A model generated the notes under the pieces. It made no database searches and had not been told where the DNA came from. It was given only the letters and a program-made list of their open reading frames with translations. The translations under genes were made by a program, and so were the position numbers. A stretch of 64,000 nucleotides of DNA from the NCBI RefSeq assembly GCF_003011895.2, contig NZ_PXWF02000121.1, positions 1 through 64,000 of the forward strand. Reading direction: 5' to 3'. Positions 45,202-53,549 of this stretch are shown here, in pieces. Position 1 is the stretch's first letter, and the number at the start of each line of letters is the position of its first letter. The DNA comes from Massilia glaciei (GTDB lineage: Bacteria; Pseudomonadota; Gammaproteobacteria; Burkholderiales; Burkholderiaceae_D).

Positions 45202-48200
45202 GTGAACCGCTCGAGTTTAGCGTTTGCAATTCTTGTGGGTGCCTCCTCGGCACCTTTCGCCCAGGCCCAATCGGTAACGGTGAGCTGGCCCTTGAACAGC
45301 GGCAGCACGCTCGGCGCGACCAGCAGCCAGCCGGCGCTGGCCACCGGGGGCGCCCAAATCATCGCGGGCGGTCCGCCGCCGGCCATCATGGTGTTCGACT
45401 ACTGGACCGGCCAGACCCAGCGCATGTGGGCGGGCACCTCCGGCTGGTTCGCCGGCGCCGCCGACCCCGGGCGCTACCTGCAGTTCGACGCCCAGCCCAC
45501 GGCCGGCAATCAATTGATCGTCACCAGCGTGTCTTTCAACTACGGCGGGGCCGGCATCGATGGCCACATCCGCGCGGCGGTGCGCTACTCGGTCAACAAT
45601 TGGAGTTCATCGACCCTGCTCGCGCCGGCGCTGGCCTATCCCCGCGCCAACATGCTGGCCTACACCGCGTCGGTCTCGGCGCCGCCCGTCGCCAGCGGCA
45701 GCAAATTCTCCCTGCGCATCTACCCGTATGCGATCCTCAACAGCGTGGCGATGGCGCCCACCTTCGCCTCGCACAACACGGTGGTGCTCAATGGCCGCAA
45801 TACGGCCGGGAGCAAGGGCGCCGGCTTCACCATCCGCAAGAGCACCGGCGACGGCATGGTCTTGGGCACCTATCTGTTCAACATCATGTGCAACGGCCCA
45901 GGCGGCCCCTACACCGGCCCCAACCCGGTCGCGGTGGTGGTGCCGAGCCCCGGCATGAACACCGTCAACGTGCCCGCCGGATCGGTCTGCGGCGTGACCG
46001 AGCTGCCGCCGACGGGCGGCAACTGGTCGCCGCCCGGCTTCACCGGCAGCGGCCTCAACGTCCAGGCGGGCGGGCCTTGGGAGGCCAAGGTCGGCCCGGT
46101 CACGGAGGGCGGCGGCATCTTGTTGGTCAACAACCGGCCGGGCAAAGTCGACCCGAAACAGGTCGTGTTCAATATCCGCAAACGCACCGGCGAAATCACG
46201 ATCCCGGGCAGCTATCTGTTCAATATCATCTGCAACGGACCCGGCGGCCCCTACACCGGTCCCAATCCGGTCGCGGTGGTGCTGCCGAGCCCCGGCACGA
46301 GCGCGGTGGCGGTGCCCGCCGGCTCGGTGTGCGGCGTGACCGAGCTGCCGCCGACGGGCGGCAATTGGTCGCCGCCCGGCTTCACCGGCAGCGGCCTCAA
46401 CGTCCAGGCGGGCGGGCCATGGGAGGCCAAGGTCGGCCCGGTCACCGGGGGCGGCGGCACCTTGTTGGTCAACAACCGGCCGGGCAAGGTCGACCCCAAA
46501 CAGGTCGTGTTCAACATCCGCAAGCGCACCGGCGAAATCACGATCCCGGGCAGCTATCTGTTCAATATCATGTGCAACGGACCCGGCGGCCCCTACACCG
46601 GTCCCAACCCGGTCGCGGTGGTGCTGCCGAGCCCCGGCACGAGCGCGGTGGCGGTGCCCGCCGGCTCGGTGTGCGGCGTGACCGAGCTGCCGCCGACGGG
46701 CGGCAATTGGTCGCCGCCCGGCTTCACCGGCAGCGGCCTCAACGTCCAGGCGGGCGGGCCATGGGAGGCCAAGGTCGGCCCGGTCACCGGGGGCGGCGGC
46801 ACCTTGTTGGTCAACAACCGGCCGGGCAAGGTCGACCCCAAACAGGTCGTGTTCAACATCCGCAAGCGCACCGGCGAAATCACGATCCCGGGCACCTATC
46901 TGTTCAACATCATGTGCAACGGACCCGGTGGCCCCTACACCGGTCCCAACCCGGTCGCGGTGGTGCTGCCGAGCCCCGGCACGAGCGCGGTGGCGGTGCC
47001 CGCCGGCTCCGTGTGCGGCGTGACCGAGTTACCGCCGACGGGCGGCAGCTGGTCGCCGCCCGGCTTCACCGGCAACGGCCTCAACGTCCAGGCGGGCGGG
47101 CCATGGGAGGCCAAGGTCGGCCCGGTCACCGGGGGCGGCGGCACTCTGCTGGTCAACAACCGCCCCAACAAGGACGACGGTAAGGGCACGCGCTTCACCA
47201 TCGGCAAGCGCACGGGTGAGCGCGTCATTCCTGGCACCTACCTGTTCACCATCACCTGCAACCCGGCGTACACCGGCCCCAACCCGGTCGCGGTGGTGCT
47301 GCCCAGCCCGGGCGTGGCGACGGTGAACGTCGCCGCGGGGGCGGTGTGCGGGATCGTCGAGGCGCAACCGGCGGGCGGCAACTGGGCCGCGCCCAACTTC
47401 ACCGGCAGCGGGCTGAACCTCGAAATGGGGGCGCCGTGGAGCGCAAAGGTCGGGCCGGTCAGCGGGGCCGCCGGCGCCGTGGTCGTCCACAACCGGCCCG
47501 GCAAGGACGATCCGAAACTGGTCGGCGTGGCGATCCGCAAGCGCACCGGCGACGAGATGGTGCCTGGCAGCTACCTGTTCAACATCAGTTGCAACGGGCC
47601 CGGCGGGCCGTACACGGGCCCCAACCCGGTCGCGGTGGTGCTGCCCAGCCCGGGCGTGACGAACGTGAACGTGCCGGCGGGCTCGGTTTGCCGGATCGAA
47701 GAACAGGCGCCGGCGCAGGGCAACTGGGACGCGCCCACCTTCAGCGGCAGCGGCCTGAACCTGGAAATGGGCGGACCGTGGGAGGCCAAGTTCGGCCCAG
47801 TCAACGCCGGCGGCGGCGCCGTCATGGTCAACAACCGGCCCGCCAAGGACGAGGGCAAGCGCGCGCGCTTCACGATCCGCAAACGCACCGGCGACAACAC
47901 CATCGCCGGCACCTATTTGTTCCACATCAGCTGTACCGGGCCGGGCGGTCCGTACACGGGGCAAAACCCGGTGCCGGTCGTGCTGCCGAGTCCGGGCGCG
48001 AGCACCATCGAGGTGCCGGCGGGCTCGGTGTGCACGGTCGTCGAGGCGCAACCGACGAGCGGCAACTGGGCGGCGCCGGTCTACACCGCCAGCGGCCTGA
48101 ACCTGCAGGCGGGCGCGCCCTGGGGGTCCAAGGTGGGCCCGGTCAACGGCGGCGCGGGCGTGCTCGTGGTCAACAACCGGCCGAAGGACGCCCCCAAGAC

Positions 48201-49866
48201 GGTCCGCTTCAGCATCCGCAAAAGCACGGGCGAACAGGTCATTGCCGGCACCTATAACTTCAACATAGCGTGCTCCGGCCCGGGCGGGCCGTACACGGGC
48301 CAAAACCCCGTGCCCGTGGTGCTGCCGAGCCCGGGGTTCGCCAACGTGGGCGTGCCCTCCGGCTCCCTGTGCACTCTGGTCGAACTGCCGCCCGCCGGCG
48401 GCAACTGGGGCGCGCCGGGCTACTCCGGCAGCGGCGTCAACGTGCAGATGGGCGCGCCGTGGGAAGCCCAGGTCGGCCCGGTCAACAACAACGCCGGCGT
48501 GGTGATGGTGGCCAACCGGCCCGGCAAGGGCGACGGCAAGGAGGCCCGCTTCCAGATCCGCAAACGGACCGGCGACACCGTCATCGCCGGCAGCTACCTG
48601 TTCACGATCGCCTGCAACGGACCCAACGGTCCGTACAACACGACGGCGTCGGTGGTGCTGCCGAGCCCGGGCTTTAGCAGCGTCAACGTTCCCGCCGGCT
48701 CCCTGTGCACGCTCATCGAAACCCCGCCGGGCGGCAACTGGGGCCCGCCGACCTACCTCGGCAGCGCGGTGGGGGTGCAGGCGCTGGCGCCGTGGCAGGC
48801 CAAGGTCGGCCCCGTGCACGGGTCCGGCGGCAGCGTGATGGTGCACAACCGCCCGGGCAAGGACGAGGTCCGGCTGGTGCCCTTCCGCATCCGCAAGACC
48901 ACCGGCGCGGCCATGGTGCCGGGCACCTATGTGTTCAACCTGAGCTGCAGCGGCCTGGGCGGGCCCTACACGGGGCCGCCGGTCTCGGTGGTCCTGCCCA
49001 GCCCGGGCGTGGCCAGCGCCAACGTGCCGGCCGGCTCGGTGTGCAGCGTGACCGAAGTGGCGCCGGGCGCCGGCTGGGACGCGCCCACCTTCAGCGGCAG
49101 CAATTTGAGCGTGCAGGCGGGCCCGCCGTGGCAGGCCAGCGTGGGCCCGGTCAACAACGCCGGCGGCACGCTGGTGGTCGCCAACCGGCAAAAACCGGTG
49201 GCGCTGGCCTGCAACAAATTCGTGTTCACGCCGAACCTGAACGTGGGGACCATGATCCCGAGCGCGCCCGGCGGCGCGCTCAACGCGCAAACCAACAATG
49301 GCACGGTCGAGAAATACTGCTACGGCGACTCGCCCGCCAAGTGCGCGATTTATGGCGGCCTGTACGAATGGGACGAGGCGATGGGCTACGGCGCCAGCAA
49401 CAGCAGCGACCAGAGCGGTGCGCGGGTGCGGGGCATCTGCCCGGCCGGGCACCACATTCCAAGCCACCAGGAATGGGCGCGCTACGCGCACTGCGTCGAA
49501 AGCGGGGTCGCGCCGGCCGGGGCAACGCCGCTGAGCGTGTTCCAGAGCCAGACCATGTTCAACTGGATGGGCTCGGCCAATCCGGCCGAGGCGCCGGGCA
49601 CCAAGATGAAGATCCCGCACGGCTCGTTCGGCTGGACCGGCAGCAACGCGAGCGGTTTCGCCGCCCTGCCCGGCGGCGCGCGCACCCTGATGCTGGGCGA
49701 CTTCTCGGACGAGGGCAAATACGCCACCTTCTGGACCGCGACCGCCTCGTCGAGCGCGCGCGCGTTCAACGTGGTGCTCGACCAATTGAGCAGTTCCGGG
49801 CGCTACGGGCACAACAAGACCCCGAAGCAATATGGCATGAGCGTGCGCTGCATGCAGGACTACTGA
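45202..49866 (+). CDS. Large exported repeat protein with ten DUF5979-like repeats and C-terminal FISUMP-like domain
   Basis: A 1554-residue protein with a signal peptide ('LAFAILVGASSAPFAQA'), an all-beta N-terminal domain to about residue 205, and ten tandem repeats of ~111-114 residues (45826-49206). Each repeat runs 'IRKRTG...PGSYLFNI.CNG', 'VVLPSPG', 'VPAGSVC...E', 'GNW..P.F.GSGLN', 'PW.AKVGPV', 'NNRPGK'. One Cys pair per repeat probably forms a disulphide, as in DUF5979-type adhesin modules. The C-terminus ('GGLYEWDEAMGYG', 'GICPAGHHIPSHQEW', 'FWTATASSSARAFNVVL', 'GMSVRCMQDY') matches FISUMP domains. The GTG at 45202 follows AGGGGG. A CsgG-like gene follows by 31 bp. Confidence 0.9.
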   Translation: MNRSSLAFAILVGASSAPFAQAQSVTVSWPLNSGSTLGATSSQPALATGGAQIIAGGPPPAIMVFDYWTGQTQRMWAGTSGWFAGAADPGRYLQFDAQPTAGNQLIVTSVSFNYGGAGIDGHIRAAVRYSVNNWSSSTLLAPALAYPRANMLAYTASVSAPPVASGSKFSLRIYPYAILNSVAMAPTFASHNTVVLNGRNTAGSKGAGFTIRKSTGDGMVLGTYLFNIMCNGPGGPYTGPNPVAVVVPSPGMNTVNVPAGSVCGVTELPPTGGNWSPPGFTGSGLNVQAGGPWEAKVGPVTEGGGILLVNNRPGKVDPKQVVFNIRKRTGEITIPGSYLFNIICNGPGGPYTGPNPVAVVLPSPGTSAVAVPAGSVCGVTELPPTGGNWSPPGFTGSGLNVQAGGPWEAKVGPVTGGGGTLLVNNRPGKVDPKQVVFNIRKRTGEITIPGSYLFNIMCNGPGGPYTGPNPVAVVLPSPGTSAVAVPAGSVCGVTELPPTGGNWSPPGFTGSGLNVQAGGPWEAKVGPVTGGGGTLLVNNRPGKVDPKQVVFNIRKRTGEITIPGTYLFNIMCNGPGGPYTGPNPVAVVLPSPGTSAVAVPAGSVCGVTELPPTGGSWSPPGFTGNGLNVQAGGPWEAKVGPVTGGGGTLLVNNRPNKDDGKGTRFTIGKRTGERVIPGTYLFTITCNPAYTGPNPVAVVLPSPGVATVNVAAGAVCGIVEAQPAGGNWAAPNFTGSGLNLEMGAPWSAKVGPVSGAAGAVVVHNRPGKDDPKLVGVAIRKRTGDEMVPGSYLFNISCNGPGGPYTGPNPVAVVLPSPGVTNVNVPAGSVCRIEEQAPAQGNWDAPTFSGSGLNLEMGGPWEAKFGPVNAGGGAVMVNNRPAKDEGKRARFTIRKRTGDNTIAGTYLFHISCTGPGGPYTGQNPVPVVLPSPGASTIEVPAGSVCTVVEAQPTSGNWAAPVYTASGLNLQAGAPWGSKVGPVNGGAGVLVVNNRPKDAPKTVRFSIRKSTGEQVIAGTYNFNIACSGPGGPYTGQNPVPVVLPSPGFANVGVPSGSLCTLVELPPAGGNWGAPGYSGSGVNVQMGAPWEAQVGPVNNNAGVVMVANRPGKGDGKEARFQIRKRTGDTVIAGSYLFTIACNGPNGPYNTTASVVLPSPGFSSVNVPAGSLCTLIETPPGGNWGPPTYLGSAVGVQALAPWQAKVGPVHGSGGSVMVHNRPGKDEVRLVPFRIRKTTGAAMVPGTYVFNLSCSGLGGPYTGPPVSVVLPSPGVASANVPAGSVCSVTEVAPGAGWDAPTFSGSNLSVQAGPPWQASVGPVNNAGGTLVVANRQKPVALACNKFVFTPNLNVGTMIPSAPGGALNAQTNNGTVEKYCYGDSPAKCAIYGGLYEWDEAMGYGASNSSDQSGARVRGICPAGHHIPSHQEWARYAHCVESGVAPAGATPLSVFQSQTMFNWMGSANPAEAPGTKMKIPHGSFGWTGSNASGFAALPGGARTLMLGDFSDEGKYATFWTATASSSARAFNVVLDQLSSSGRYGHNKTPKQYGMSVRCMQDY
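45826..49206 (+). repeat. Ten tandem coding repeats of ~342 bp
   Basis: Unit starts are 45826, 46168, 46510, 46852, 47194, 47527, 47869, 48208, 48550 and 48883. Lengths are 342 bp except 333 (unit 5), 339 (unit 7) and 333 (unit 9), always multiples of three. Units 2 and 3 differ at about four positions, and unit 4 at few more. Units 5-10 are well diverged. Confidence 0.95.
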
Positions 49867-49897
49867 TGCGGACTGGTCCGCGAAAAGGGAGGCTATC

Positions 49898-50842
49898 ATG
49901 AAATCCATCCAATGCATCGCGGGCGCGCTGCTGCTGTCGGGCCTGGCGGGGGCGCCGCCGGCGCCGGCGGCCGAGCCCGCGCGCCAATACGACGGGCCGC
50001 GCAAGAGCGTGGCGGTGGACCAGTTCCAGGCCACCGACGCGACCGGCGGCGCCGTCACCGCCGACGGCATGACCACCATGCTCACCAACGCCCTGGTCAG
50101 GGACGGCCGCTTCGTCGTCGTCGAGCGCCCCGCCCTGTCGGTGCTCCAGGCCGAACAGGCGCTCGGGCAGATGAACGCGGCGAACCCGGAGACGGCGGCC
50201 AAAACCGGGCAGTTGATCGGCGCGAACGTCCTGGTGCGCGGCGTGGTGACCAAGTTCCAGGCCGCCGCCAGCGGGGGCGGCCTGAACATCGGCAGCAGCG
50301 GCTTCGGCAAGCTGCTCGGCGGCATGGCCGGGCTCAAGAGCCAGACCTCGATGATGGAGATCTCCCTGCGCCTGATCGACACCTCGACCGGCCAGGTGGT
50401 CTCGACCGCGACGGCGCAGGGCACGGTGACGGCGAAGAACCTCGACATGTCGCTGTTCAATCCGAACACCGGCCTCTCGCTCGGCGGCGGCGTGTTCGAG
50501 AACACCCCGGCCGCGCTGGCCGGGGAGCAGGCCATCGTCAAAGCGCTCGACCAGATCGTGGCCGGCATGGCGGGCGTGCCCTGGTCGGCGCTGGTGATCG
50601 ACACCAGCAACGGCGTGGTGTACCTGAACGCCGGCGCCGACCGCAAGATGGCGGTCGGGACCGCGCTCGGCGTCTATCGCAAGGGCAAGGTGCTCACGGA
50701 CCCGGGCACCGGCGTGGTGCTCGACGTCGAGTTTGAAAAGATCGGCACCATCCGCGTCGTCGGCGTGCGCGACAAGGTGGCCACGGCCGCCGTCGAAAGC
50801 GGCGAGACGCCCGAGCGCGGCAACGTGCTCAAGTTGGACTAG
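49898..50842 (+). CDS. CsgG/HfaB-like protein
   Basis: A 314-residue exported protein (signal 'ALLLSGLAGAPPAPAA', no lipobox Cys seen). The body matches the CsgG/HfaB family: 'RKSVAVDQFQATDATGGAV', 'DGMTTMLTNALVRDGRFVVV', 'AKTGQLIGANVLVRGVVTKF', 'MMEISLRLIDTSTGQVVSTA'. CsgG forms the outer-membrane channel for curli subunits, and HfaB serves holdfast anchoring. Here it follows a giant repeat protein, so a role in its export or anchoring is plausible. GGGAGG precedes the ATG. Confidence 0.87.
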   Translation: MKSIQCIAGALLLSGLAGAPPAPAAEPARQYDGPRKSVAVDQFQATDATGGAVTADGMTTMLTNALVRDGRFVVVERPALSVLQAEQALGQMNAANPETAAKTGQLIGANVLVRGVVTKFQAAASGGGLNIGSSGFGKLLGGMAGLKSQTSMMEISLRLIDTSTGQVVSTATAQGTVTAKNLDMSLFNPNTGLSLGGGVFENTPAALAGEQAIVKALDQIVAGMAGVPWSALVIDTSNGVVYLNAGADRKMAVGTALGVYRKGKVLTDPGTGVVLDVEFEKIGTIRVVGVRDKVATAAVESGETPERGNVLKLD

Positions 50843-50865
50843 CCCTCCCCACCCCAAGGACCAGC

Positions 50866-51174
50866 ATGAAAACGATCAACCTCATCGCCGCACTGTCGAT
50901 CTTCTTCTGCGCCGACGCGGCGGCCAAATGGACCAATATGTCCGACTCATGGTGCCGCAAACATGGCTTCACGCCCAAGTGCGAGGTCTGGACCCGCGCC
51001 GCGAAGGCCGACAAGGGCGACGCCAGCGCCGCCCGCGGCGCGCCGCAGCGGCTGCCCCGCGCCGGCATGACGATCTTCGACCGCTGGGGCAACAGGATCA
51101 GGGCCGACGCCGAGCCCGAAGAGGGCGACGTGCTCGCGCCGGGGTTCGACAAGGGCACGGCCACCAACAGGTAG
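50866..51174 (+). CDS. Small exported protein, third gene of the repeat-protein operon
   Basis: A 102-residue protein with a signal peptide ('LIAALSIFFCADAAA'), two Cys in 'WCRKHGFTPKCE', and an Arg/Ala/Gly-rich rest. It starts 23 bp after the CsgG-like gene with AAGGA before its ATG, so it is probably co-transcribed. No family is recognised; it might be a minor surface subunit or accessory factor. Confidence 0.68.
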   Translation: MKTINLIAALSIFFCADAAAKWTNMSDSWCRKHGFTPKCEVWTRAAKADKGDASAARGAPQRLPRAGMTIFDRWGNRIRADAEPEEGDVLAPGFDKGTATNR

Positions 51175-51212
51175 CGCCACCGCTTCAAGGCGGACGGTTC
51201 AGGGCGGACGGT

Positions 51213-52031
51213 TCAGGGCGGCGCCGGCGGGAAGAACAGCTGCCTGCCGTCGCGCCGGAAGCCGGCGATTGTTTGCCGGCCCTCGGGCGAGGTGAGCCAA
51301 TCGATCAGCCTGCGCGCGGCGGCGTGGTTGACGTGCTTGTGGCGCGCCGGATTGACGGCGATGATGCCATACGGGTTGAACATGCGGGCGTCGCCCTCGA
51401 CCATGACGGCCAGCCCGGTGCGCGCCCCGTAACTGCTGTAGGTGGCGCGGTCGGCGATGGTGTAGGCGCCCAGTTCGGCGGCCATGTTGAGCACCTCGCC
51501 CATGCCGAGGCCGGCCGACAGGTAGCGTCCCGCCGGCGGGCGCGTGCCGATCGCCTTCCAGTAGCTTTTCTCCATCAGGTCGGTGCCCGAATCGTCCCCG
51601 CGCGAGACGAATTTGACGCCCCGCGCGGCGATCTTGCGCAGCGCCGCCAACAGGTCGCGGCCGCCCTTGACGCCGGCCGGGTCGGACGCCGGGCCGACCA
51701 GCACAAAATCGTTGTACATCACATCGCGGCGGCCGACGCCGTGGCCGGCGGCGACGAATGCGTCCTCCGCCGCGCGCGCGTGCACCAGCACCACGTCGAC
51801 ATCGCCGTTTCTGGCCAGCGCCAGCGCCTTGCCGCTGCCCACCGCGAGCACATGGACCGTGACGCCGTACCGCGCCTCGAACGCCGGCAGCAGGTGCGCC
51901 AGCAGGCCGGAGTTTTCGGTGCTGGTCGTGGTCGACAGGCGCAGCACGGGCGGCGCAGCGAAACAGGGCGCGGCCAATGCCAGCGCGGCCAGCAGGACGC
52001 CCGTTCGTTTGAACATTACCCTCTTCAACAT
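51213..52031 (-). CDS. tupA: Tungstate/molybdate ABC transporter substrate-binding protein (TupA-like)
   Basis: The 272-residue periplasmic protein has a signal peptide ('LLAALALAAPCFA') and the oxyanion-binding 'LRLSTTTSTENSGLLAHLLP' at its mature start. The TTTS-type motif is characteristic of TupA/WtpA-like proteins. 'VGSGKALALARNGDVDVVLV' and 'FVSRGDDSGTDLMEKSYW' follow. It is the last gene of a permease-ATPase-binding protein operon and starts directly after the ATPase stop. Tungstate is more likely than molybdate, but both are possible. Confidence 0.9.
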   Translation of the reverse strand: MLKRVMFKRTGVLLAALALAAPCFAAPPVLRLSTTTSTENSGLLAHLLPAFEARYGVTVHVLAVGSGKALALARNGDVDVVLVHARAAEDAFVAAGHGVGRRDVMYNDFVLVGPASDPAGVKGGRDLLAALRKIAARGVKFVSRGDDSGTDLMEKSYWKAIGTRPPAGRYLSAGLGMGEVLNMAAELGAYTIADRATYSSYGARTGLAVMVEGDARMFNPYGIIAVNPARHKHVNHAAARRLIDWLTSPEGRQTIAGFRRDGRQLFFPPAPP

Positions 52032-52694
52032 TCAATCCTCGCTTTTGGATTCGATGCGGCCGTCGCGCAGTTTGAAGCGGCGCACGCCCGGCAGGTTGAT
52101 CAGGTCGCGGTCGTGACAGGCCATCACCACGCTGGCGCCGGCCGCGGTCAGGGTCGGAATCAGGGCCATCACCTGCTCGCGCGCGGCGCCGTCGAGGTTG
52201 GCGGTCGGCTCGTCGAGCAGCAGCAGTCTGGGCGAGAGCACCTTGGCCCGCGCCAGCGCCACGCGCTGCTTTTCGCCGCCCGACAGGCGCGCCGGCGCGT
52301 GCGCATGCAGGTGCGCCACGCCGGCCCAGTCCATCGCCCCGCGCACCAGCGCCGCCGCCGCGGCCTTGGGCATCGCGCGCGCCAGCAGGCCATAGCCTAC
52401 ATTGTGCGCGACGCTGGTCGAGAACATGATCGGATGCTGGTGCACGTACACGATGTCGCGCCGCAGCGCCCGCGGATACGGCGAGAGCGCGACCGGCCTG
52501 CCGTCGAACGACACGTCCGTCGCCTCGCCCTGCTCGAGCCCCGCCAGGATGCGCAGCAAGGTGCTCTTGCCGGCGCCGTTGACGCCAGTGAGCACATAGG
52601 CGCGGCCGGCGTCGAGCGAAAATTGTTCGAGCTCGAACAGCACCCGGTCGCCGAGGCGTTTTCGCAAGCGCCCGATGCGCAGCAAGGTGCTCAC
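52032..52694 (-). CDS. tupC: Tungstate-type ABC transporter ATP-binding protein
   Basis: A 220-residue ATPase with the Walker A motif 'GVNGAGKSTLLRIL', the signature 'LSGGEKQRVALARA', Walker B 'LLLLDEPTANLD', and the His switch in 'VVMACHDRDL'. It energises the importer. The GTG start overlaps the permease stop (GTGA). The ORF extends further in another frame, but the start is fixed by the overlap and length. Confidence 0.93.
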   Translation of the reverse strand: MSTLLRIGRLRKRLGDRVLFELEQFSLDAGRAYVLTGVNGAGKSTLLRILAGLEQGEATDVSFDGRPVALSPYPRALRRDIVYVHQHPIMFSTSVAHNVGYGLLARAMPKAAAAALVRGAMDWAGVAHLHAHAPARLSGGEKQRVALARAKVLSPRLLLLDEPTANLDGAAREQVMALIPTLTAAGASVVMACHDRDLINLPGVRRFKLRDGRIESKSED

Positions 52695-53398
52695 GCGCGC
52701 CCCCGGACCGCGTGCGCGTCGCCTTGCAGCAGCATCAGCGCGCCGTTCATGAGCAGCGCGATGGCGACCAGCACCATGCCGAGCGCGATGCCCTGCGCGA
52801 AGTCGCCCTTGCTCGTCTCGAGCGCGATGGCGGTGGTGATGGTGCGCGTCTCGCCGGCGATATTGCCGCCGACCATGAGCGCGCAGCCGACCTCGGAGAC
52901 CACGCGCCCGAAACCGCTGATGACGGCCGCCATGACCCCGAAGCGCGCCTCGTGCAGCACCGTTCCCATCACGCGCCAGCCCGAGGCGCCGTGCGTGAGC
53001 GCGGTCTCGGCGTAGCGCGGGTCGGCCGCCTGCACCGCCGCGAGCGTGAACGCGACCAGCACCGGGACCGCGATGACGCACTGCCCGAGGATCAGGCCCG
53101 GCTGCGAAAACAGCCAGTGCAGGCCGCCCCACGGCCCCTGGCGCGACAGCAGCAGGTACAGCAGCAGGCCGATCAGCACGGTCGGCAGCGACAGCGCGGC
53201 CTGCGCCAGCCAGATGGCGATGCGCCGCCCCGGAAACCGGTGGCTCGCGATCGCATAGCCGAGCAGCACCGCCGGCGGCGCCGCCAGCAGCAGCCCGGCG
53301 AGGCTCGTTTTGAGGGAGATCCAGACGATCGTCCACAGCGCCGCGTCGCCCGAGAGCAGCAAGGCGAAGGCGTCGCCGCTCGCTTGTAGCAGGGGCAT
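52691..53398 (-). CDS. tupB: Tungstate-type ABC transporter permease
   Basis: The 235-residue membrane protein has about five to six helices ('ALWTIVWISLKTSLAGLLLA', 'WLAQAALSLPTVLIGLLLYL'). The EAA-like loop 'ETALTHGASGWRVMGTVLHE' contacts the ATPase. The ATG at 53398 is favoured (AAAGGCGA upstream); a longer frame to 53509 encodes a Cys-rich leader that looks spurious. First gene of the operon. Confidence 0.92.
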   Translation of the reverse strand: MPLLQASGDAFALLLSGDAALWTIVWISLKTSLAGLLLAAPPAVLLGYAIASHRFPGRRIAIWLAQAALSLPTVLIGLLLYLLLSRQGPWGGLHWLFSQPGLILGQCVIAVPVLVAFTLAAVQAADPRYAETALTHGASGWRVMGTVLHEARFGVMAAVISGFGRVVSEVGCALMVGGNIAGETRTITTAIALETSKGDFAQGIALGMVLVAIALLMNGALMLLQGDAHAVRGRA

Positions 53399-53491
53399 CA
53401 GCTTGTCGTCGCCTTTGAATTGGTGGGCACATCCACAGCAGGTCCTGTCGAAGACACAATGAGCGCCATCATACACGCCGCGGACGGACGC

Positions 53492-53528
53492 AAAAAAAGC
53501 CGGCCACACCCAGGAGTGTGGCCGGCCT
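53492..53528 (-). terminator. Terminator between the PKD lipoprotein gene and the tup operon
   Basis: GCCGGCCACAC (53499-53509) pairs perfectly with GTGTGGCCGGC (53516-53526) over a 6-nt loop. On the minus strand the stem is followed by a run of seven T. It lies just after the PKD lipoprotein stop and 94 bp before the tupB start, so it isolates the two units. Confidence 0.92.
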
Positions 53529-53549
53529 TGTTTGCCTCGCGGCGCGCTG

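Noticed and set aside
47029-50646. 1205-codon ORF on the minus strand
   Set aside because: It is antisense to the repeat protein and CsgG-like genes. The high GC content and regular repeats keep it open; its translation is Arg/His/Ala-rich with no domains.
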